Assembly: GCA_963170055.1 (NCBI GenBank)
Contig: CAUJGJ010000029.1
Coordinates: 275,701 to 339,700 of the forward strand
DNA length: 64,000 nucleotides
Reading direction: 5' to 3'
From: Halisarca cf. caerulea
Lineage: Eukaryota; Porifera; Demospongiae; Chondrillida; Halisarcidae
A program made the translations under genes and the position numbers. This document shows, piece after piece, positions 38,401 to 47,400 of this stretch (position 1 is its first letter; each line of letters opens with the position of its first letter). The notes beneath the pieces are model-generated. The model was not told the origin of the DNA. It made no database searches and was given only the letters and a program-made list of their open reading frames with translations.

Positions 38401-41400
38401 TGAAGACATTATGAAAATTTGCCCTATGCAACAGCAGGGGTGAAAATTAACACTGGCCCGCCAGCCCGAGGCGAGTAGATTCTACCACGGGCTAGTAAAA
38501 CTAATAAAGATGGGCGCCCGTGTGACCAGTAAGACTACCCTTCCAACATGGCTGATCTAAGTTCTCCAGCTATAGCTTTGAAAAGAATTCAAGCACAGCT
38601 ACTTAAGTTGCAACGAAGGAAGCTTAGGATTAGTAACCTTCAAAAGTAGGGCTGTAATCAATTTTATCAAAGTAGTTTTTGAATGCGTCCCAAAAATTTC
38701 TATTTTTGCTTCAGAGTAGCCCTGAACGTTTAGCAGGCTTCTGCACTTGTGACATCATAGGTCTTTGGTGTACAGTCTGGGGCTAAGGCTTGCAGGAAAA
38801 CATTCAATTTCACAGTTATTTTTAGAAAGAATACAAATGTGGTTTCTTTTATGGGGGGCAGGGGGGAGGGTTAAAGAGGGTATTTAGCCACACACACACA
38901 CACACATACCGACCTGGGCCCCAGTTGCCCCAACCTCCCCCCTCACTTGAATTCCTGTAACACACATGCACAATTGCAACAGACTAATCTATGTATGTAC
39001 TGTATTTAGAACCTGCTTGAGTGGCACAAAAGAGCCTCAAGAAAACTGTTGAAGGTCCCACCTGCTACCTCACTATGCCACGCTATTGCCCCTCTCCTTT
39101 CTGTGCCTTACCTACATTGATTTGTAGGCAAAACACAAAAAATGTAGGAAAATAAGGGAAGGGTGCATGGTAAAATTATCTAGATAGGTTGGGTGTTTTG
39201 TGAGTATTGGGGTGATACTGTATGATATTGAAGACTCAAAGAACATGGTCTTAGCAAACAACCCAAATGAGCCTGACATTGAAGTCTGAAATTGATCAGT
39301 CCTGAAATCTTGTAGTACGTATTTTTCCGAATAAACCTGATGGTTATCTTAGATCCTGTTTACAGACATACCACCATGCAATAGACCCTAATGTACATGA
39401 AGACATTAGTTGTTATCGAGTACTAAAGTAGCATAATAATGACTATATCAACTGGGCTAGTAAATGAATACTTGGGCTGGTATCTTTTAAGTGTCACTAG
39501 CCCAGGTGGCTAGTGAAGGAAAAAGTTAGTTTACACCCCTGCAACAGTTTTGATATTTTTGATATATTTAGTTTTTGATATCAAGTTGCTATTTTTCCAT
39601 TCTACCTTGGTCTGACACATGGGTGATGTCACTAGTACATGAAAACAGAATGACATTTATACATACCTAGTGTCATCTGATATAGGCACCAATACCCGCA
39701 GATGTTGGTGGCACTTCAATACATAATCATCTTGAGTTGATCTGGAGTATTTGAGCATATTTACCAAGGATTCTCTCATATCTGTAGCCAATAAAGGAAC
39801 AGTCTGTGTTTTGTGCAGAAGAACAACCAAGGCACATCCAGAAACTTTAATCTTTGCAGATATTTCTGGACTTTCTTGAGGAATTGCATTAACAGCCATA
39901 ACAATCCCAATAATCCAGTCAATAAATTCCTAGTTTGGACATAAAGTACAACATAACATGTAATGAATACAAGCAACTGATGCCGTATTTCCACTATAAA
40001 GTCATCCCTCAGTATTGCCACTGCTTTGAAAGTGCCGAAATGTCTCTAATACATGACAAAAATTTTACTCATTAGATATTGTTTACGTCAGAGTCATTTG
40101 TGACCAGTTATAGAATCATATTACCAGACCAATACTACACCCCTGTGTCCTTGAGAACCTGAAGCAAAGTTTCCACTATTGTTGGATGGCAACCCCAGTA
40201 CCCATTCACCAACGCACAGCCATTCGGCATAATCGTCGCTTCTGTAGGAGCTCTAAGGAGCTCTTCAGCTGTTCTACAGCAAAAGTGATCAAATAAGTAA
40301 CCATTTTTTACTCTAATTTTTGTCACCCACCTCTAAACTTTCAACACACAAACAAAGGTAGAGCATATCGCCTCTTAGTCACCAGTCAGATGAAATATAG
40401 TGAATTTGTCACACTTTAGAAGAAATACTGTATATAGAGCAGTAATACAACTAAATACAAAACTAACTTGTGGAACAGCTTCATTTGAATCCCGCTTCCG
40501 ACGCCCTTGACCATAACTAGCATCTCGTAGGTCTAAGTCTTTGATTTGAGTATATACTGCAGAAATCCTGTCAACCATATCCAAAGCATTGGGTTGAGAA
40601 AGGGTCTCAACACATTTGGATCCTTGAAGTTCTTCAGAATAGTCTTTAAGATAATAAAGAAGACTGTGGCAGCGCAAGGCATCTTGAGCCTTTCTTTCAG
40701 ACTGTCCTTGTCCAAACTTGCTAGAAAAGAAGTTGTATGCCCTTGAGAAAATAGATGTCTCAGTAGTGCTGTCTTTTGGCAGAATACACCCATCATAATG
40801 GTGGAAACAATTTTCTGTGTACAAATTGAAAAGAACACTTGAAAGATGTACTGTAATAAACAACTAAGCAGTGCATAGTATGTATGTGAAAAACCTCATC
40901 AGTTACACAAACAAGTATTGGACTACTGTACTGATTAAAAGTAATTGATCTTGCCATACGTGTGTCAACTGCATGTATTCGTGTTGCATGTACAAACCTT
41001 GTGCGAGTGACGAATGCGAGTGATAATTATCACCTAACCCTAACCCTAACCCTAGGGACCGGCCCTATTGTCAGCAAACTAATCCAGCAATGTCTTCAAA
41101 GCTTGAAGCAACTTTCAAAATTTTACGCGAAAGAATTGTTTGCCTTTGGCAAGAAAGATCCAGGCAGTCCAGGAGATCCCCAGTGCTCAGTATCACTTTG
41201 CATTCAACTTGACTGCGACTCCTTCTCCATCAACAATCTCCTCTAAACTTCCAATAAAATGTTTATTCGGTTGTTTTTTAATTTTATCCTTTGATTGCAG
41301 ACAAGTATTTTGTTTGCTTGTCTAGGAATTGTGCAGAAGTGTGTTTCTTCTAAGTCACAGCATTGATACTCTATACCCCACCTTGTGTCATAGTGAGCAG

Positions 41401-44400
41401 GTAGATGAAAGTAAAAAAAGTGGGCTATAAAAGCTCTACGGCACACTTTTGATTTACTATACAGCACACTTGCAATCAAGGTTCAGCTCTACAGCACACT
41501 TGTAATCAAGTCATTAAGAAGTCCTGACAAGCAATTAACTTCATTTCCCTTGACCTCTCACCATTGTGCAAGATCACAGGCCAATGTGGGACCCCGTAAA
41601 ACCTGGAATGGCAGGAAGGGAATGGGGAACAGGGAATGAGGAATGGGAATGTCCATATTGAGGTTGTATTTCCAGTGAAACTGAAACTTGGATGTGTATA
41701 CCAGTGCAAACTTTAAGGCTATTTCATACAAATTTGTGTCTTTTTCTGCATGTGTTCTTCAATAACTATGGCTTACAGAGTATGTTGGAGCCTTGATTAT
41801 AATAATCACTTTCTTCACAGTCACTCAATTAGCTTACTTGAAAGGGGATTGGTGACGGTGACAGCAGGGGGCTGGGAGTGGCAGCCTAGTGTTAACCCTC
41901 CAAGACCTGAAAATAACTACTAGTAGGGAGGTACCTAGCATTGTGTGGGCGAGCCTAACTGAGTACAATCTTTCTTGTGCTGCAGTTTCGTTTAAATATG
42001 ACATACTTACTGCATGCGATGCAATGAATCATGATGGAAATCAACTATTCATGTATGCATAAATCAATACAAGCAATGCAGGCAGTAGCATGATCACAGT
42101 GAAGAATGTGAGCCAGATAATGCAATGAGTTACTTCCATATATAGCTAATGGTGTTTTTTGAGTCTCATGAATGCATTGGCCATTGCTATAGCTTGTATT
42201 GGTGTCCACATGCAAAGAGCTGTCAAAAGCTTGAATGCATGCAGCCAAATTTTTACCATCTACACCGTCAATGACCGTGATATTACAGCTGAAAAACTGT
42301 ACAGTTGCCTCTCCTTTCCTCTGTCACTTGCCTTCTCACTGTATGCTTATAGAACTTTGTAAAGCACAAGTGTGTCAAATTGGCCAATATCTTTTATTGG
42401 TGAACCGGAAGATTTTCAATGGCTGAATGTACACAAACAAATTTTGGCTACTGAGCGTATGCAGACAAACAGATATTTTCACTGTTCACCTCACTAGGTG
42501 GGAGTTGTTCTGGCTCACCCCAATTGGCATGCTAAAGGGTATTGATTAATGTGACTGTGAGGGAATTATAATCAAGCCTCCAAAAATTGGTTTCCATTGT
42601 GTTCAGCGAAAAGTTAGACTACAGTATTCTCTGTAAGCCATAATGAACAACATATGGAGAAGAAGATACAAATATGCATAAAATGGTACTTGCACTGGTA
42701 TACACATCCAAGTTTCAGTCTCACTGGAAATACAACCTCAATATGGACATTCCCATTCCTCATTCCCCGTTCCCCATTCCCTTCCTGCCATTCCAGGTTT
42801 TACGGGGTCCCGGCCAATGTATGGGACAAATTCATTAGTACCATCTCATGACACAAGTTAGTTGTATCCCTCCCAAATGGGATGTGCAGCCATACAATCA
42901 CACTTTTCTTTAACCAGCTCGGGCTGACGCCCTCAGTGATGAAGGAAAAGTGTGATTGTATTAGCTGCACATTCCCACTTGTGAGGGATACAACTAATAC
43001 ATACAGTATCTATGATCACAGTAACATTCGAGTCAATTGTAATGCTCACATCTACAGTAGAAGGCAAAAGTTTGGTCACGTTTGGTTTCAAAAAAATGAA
43101 TACGAAGCGCTATAGCGTTCTGTTCCGTTTTAGTCTTCCTCTTCGTAGTGCACTGCTTCAGTTTTACTGTGTTAATTGCGAAGGAATCCCATGCACATAT
43201 CAGCGATAGCTGACCAACATTGGCCATTAAAGTGAGATCATATTTTTTGATAAGCGAGCTTCAAGGATGTCAGTTCGGCAAGTGCAACAAAAGTAGGTTC
43301 TTGTTCATTCATTTGTGTGAGCTCCAACAATCAGGCATCATCTTTGGAAAGAGAGAATCAGCGCATTAAGGGAGTGCATATTTACAGGGATAAAATAATG
43401 GGTAAAATCCTTAGAAAGCGAGTGTCATCATTGCAGGTTATATACCAGGTTAGTATAGCGAACGAATTCATGGAAGATGACAAAACTACCGTTAACCAGG
43501 TCCACCGAATTAAAGCTCCAAGAGAAAAGCATCAAACTGTAGCTCAGAATAATACTCAGTTGTAGAAAAGTGCTCAGGTAGAATTATTGAGGGAGAAAAC
43601 GCTCTATTCGACACCTTGCGTTATGTCTCGCCATCTTAACATTTTTACGGTTTTTCGCTTATTTCTGTTTCGTTTTATTCCATTCCATTTCTGTACATTC
43701 TTATGTAACAAAAACGATTTACTGTTTTGTAGAAACAAAACGTGACCAAACTTTTGCCTCCTACCGTATACCGTATGAACTCAAATTTTCGCAGGATGAA
43801 ACTTTCGCAGATGGCCGATTTCAATCTTTTCGCGGTTCCTATTTTCATGGATCCCCCTTTAAATCCTTCCTTTATTTAGCCTTTTACTGACCTAAACTTT
43901 GTTAGTTTGTAGATGATTTTTTTTAGAGAAAAGAGTGAAGGCACTGGCAGTGCTTCTCCATGACTCTTGTTCTTTTGACAGCTATCTTGGCCATTGCACA
44001 AGAGCTCAACCCAAATTTTTGCGGGCTTAAAATATTTGCGCATAGCTTCCAATCCGTGAAAACCACGAAAGTTTCATCCCGTAAAAATTTGAGTGCATAC
44101 AGTAGCTACTTATGTATTAAAAGTAAGTGTGAAATTTCACACTCATGCAAGGCACGCACAAGTCTAGCGGGCTATCTGCGTGTTTAATGCTGGTTTAGGG
44201 CAAGTTACTTTTAATCTCCACTGTGAAAAAGTGATTTCCCCTAATGGTATACTTTATAATACTCTGAACACAAACTTACCTTTTGAATCATAGATCAAAT
44301 TAACCCTTCTATCCAATATTCTGTTGTGATAGCCATAGTACAAATCGCCAAAATGTTCATGTTGACCATATTCCTTCCCTTCTTCCCACACATAATACTT

Positions 44401-47400
44401 ATACTGAAATTCGCTTTCCATCTCCTTTTCAGTCATGATCAACTGAACTGTTACATCACAAATTTGCTCATCTACTGGCCTGAGTAAGAAAGCAGTAGAT
44501 GGATCACAGAAATGTAATATTTAACCTGTTAAAAGTACCAGTTAACTATTAAAGGGCAACTAAACCCAAAAAACAAGTTGCTCTCAAAATGTAGGGGCAT
44601 GCACGCATGTGGAACATGTCCACGGACACTTGTATGGCTTCAGTGATCAGAAAATTTATCTTCACTTTTTAGTTTTATTTCTTACTACAAATACGCGCTA
44701 TCTTCTAACAACTAGTACCATTGTGTAGATAGCTGCATTACCTTTCGTTCGATGTCAAACTTGAAAGAATTTTGTACGTTCCTTGAAATGTATGCGCATT
44801 CTCCTTAAACATATAAAAACACGAAAAACGGCTGGGCGGCAGTGCAGCTTCAAAGCTAAGGGCACAAATGTTGGTATACAGGTTCCTTACCTAAGTATCT
44901 AAAACTTCCATGTTGGGGATTTAAATATCTCTAAGAGTTTTAGAGAAAAATGGTAAAAACCACAAATTCAAACCATGGTAGCTCACCTTTTCGCCTGTAA
45001 CGTCTGAATCGGGCAATGAATCAAAATCCCCAACATGGAAGTTATTTATTATCCTATAGTACAGCCAATAAATGTAAAAAAGTATGCCAAAAGCCTTTTT
45101 CCCACTGCCGCCCAGCCATTAAAGTTCTGACTAGCCTAGAACTAGCTGGTAGCCATTTTGTCACATGACCGTCGCATGATATTTAAAGTGACGTCACCTA
45201 AAAGTCGAGTCAAGTAGCAAGTGAAGTGGAATACAGACGAAGTCTCTTTTATTTTTGTACCTTTGATCTTTGATACATAACCTTTCGCCGTCGGATAGCT
45301 CTTTAAATTCTGCTTTGGTCGCACTTGTATACGAACTGAATTGCTTTCGAAGATGTTTTTCGGTAGGAGAAAAGATCGATCGAAGAAACTCAAGCTAGGT
45401 AAGCCAGACCAGAAAGTTACTGACATGTTCAAATTTGATCGAAGGCTTAAGATTCACTTAGTTTCGCATAGCCAGTCTCTTTCTCCTTGATGTTGTTAGA
45501 AATTTTGTAGAATGTTTATGATGTCGTCAACGGAAGGGGCTGGAGACGCGAGACTAGGATTCACTGTAGCCGAAGGCCGTTTGACTGGAATAATTGTCGA
45601 TCTTGCAGTTTTAACATCATGTAAGGCTGTTTTGGAATCTTTACGTGCACAACAACATTTTCCTAAGTCACGGGCTGGTCACATGACATCTCGTCGCGAA
45701 GCCATCTAAAGTCGCAAAATTCTTTCTAATAGGCACCTCCACTGAGATTTCAAGTTTATGGACATGTCCCACATGCGCATGAAAATAACTCAAGAGTTGG
45801 TCATTTTTGCATATATGTTGCTTATTTTGGGAGTTATTTGAGCTCAAACACCCAAAAATAGCCTTGTGACGTCACGTTTTTGAGCACCATGCTTTTTCAT
45901 TGATGCTCCTATGACGTCACAAAGTGACATAGTTGGTAGCGACCTGCCATAGAGAAAGTATGGCGTTCACCTAATCAAGCCATTTTCCTTTGTTTTTTTG
46001 CCTGCAGCACCGACGGAGACAGATTATTTCCATGAGTTAGCCTCCATCATCTCTCAGTGGGGGGGTTAAGACAATTTGAGGAGAAAGTATAGCCTCTCTG
46101 AAGCTCAAAATTTATCATTTCAGCGACTCAAACGTACCGACTTTGTTTCTTATAGCACTTTGCGTCACTTTTTACGAAAGGATGCTTGCACTGAGGCATT
46201 TCGGAGGTCCTCAATTGGCCTCCGGTGCTACTCTGATCAGTTTATCTTTTCTCTGCCGTTTTAAGTGTCGAACGATATTACTACAAGAAGAGATCAGTAG
46301 CAGTCAACTTTAAGCAGGTGCTTAGTGATAGAATCAGTTGCAACCATCGAGTTGTTTCTAGATACCACAGCTTCAAACAACTTTTCATGGGTAATATCTT
46401 CTCCCCTTCCTCTAGGAACTGTGCTTGAATCTCTACCAATGGTTGATCGACAGGAAAAAAAAAAATCCACTTAACTAGGCATGTAAATGTGACTGCGTGA
46501 GCTGGATAGCTCTCTTCAGAACGCTCTGTGCTTCTACAGTAACTGTTCAGTTATTTGTACCCAAATCAGTGTCCTTTGGCACAAGTATTTTTGTGGGTCG
46601 CTAATTATAAGTGCTAAAAGCTCTATTATCCCCATCTACCAAAGCTGCATTTGGTACAGTACAATAAAGAACAACTATGTTTACTTGATTGTGATCTTTT
46701 AGGTTGGTATAAACCAAACTTGCCTTAATTCAGCGAAGTTGATATGGTGTTATAGCCTAGCATAGGCTTTACTGATCGACGTATTTCAGCACAAACATCG
46801 CGGTACGTTCATATTGCTTCTTAAAACCATGGTACTGAGCTAGTTGTCTTTGGTTGTGCCAAAATCGGCTCCTTCGGGCAATTCTCCACTGTTGTAACTT
46901 TGCCCGAACTGTTACACTAGTATCTACGCCATACAAACGATCAGCAAAATCCTACCAACTACATTTTTGACGTCATGACCGCAAAAAACATGGTGCTTGG
47001 GAGGTGTGACTTTGTGGTCACCGTACAACTTGAATGTTGATCGCAAGCAAGCCTTGATACCATTTTTAAGGTTATAGAAGTGTCTATTATCTATTTTTGA
47101 CATAAAATGGGTATCCAATATTTTGGGTTCAGTTGCCCTTTAATTGAAAAAGACTACATGGTAATGAACTCCAAGTGGAAGCTCTAAGTGAAAACTGGGT
47201 GGGAGAAGTGTAGCTCTTTTCATGAGTTAGAATAAATGGATACATTAGGTAATAAAATTACTTTGACCTACCTCAAAGACAGACACTGAACAATCCTTTT
47301 CCAGGCTTTCTCAGTAACAACTCCTACACGAATTCTCTTGGTATCTAACTGCCACATCTGAGGAGCTATCAAACCGTGCAGTTTCACCACCACCTCCCTA

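Noticed and set aside
40962..41325. Two overlapping plus-strand frames near the telomere-like repeat
   Set aside because: No domain recognised and no splice support. Some stretches look protein-like (SSKLEATFKIL), so an old relic is possible but not supported.
45142..45432. Conserved ~60-96-codon frame in MITEs E and F (also 55,799-55,981)
   Set aside because: Present because the two MITEs are nearly identical. No protein-like pattern, and more diverged family members do not keep it.
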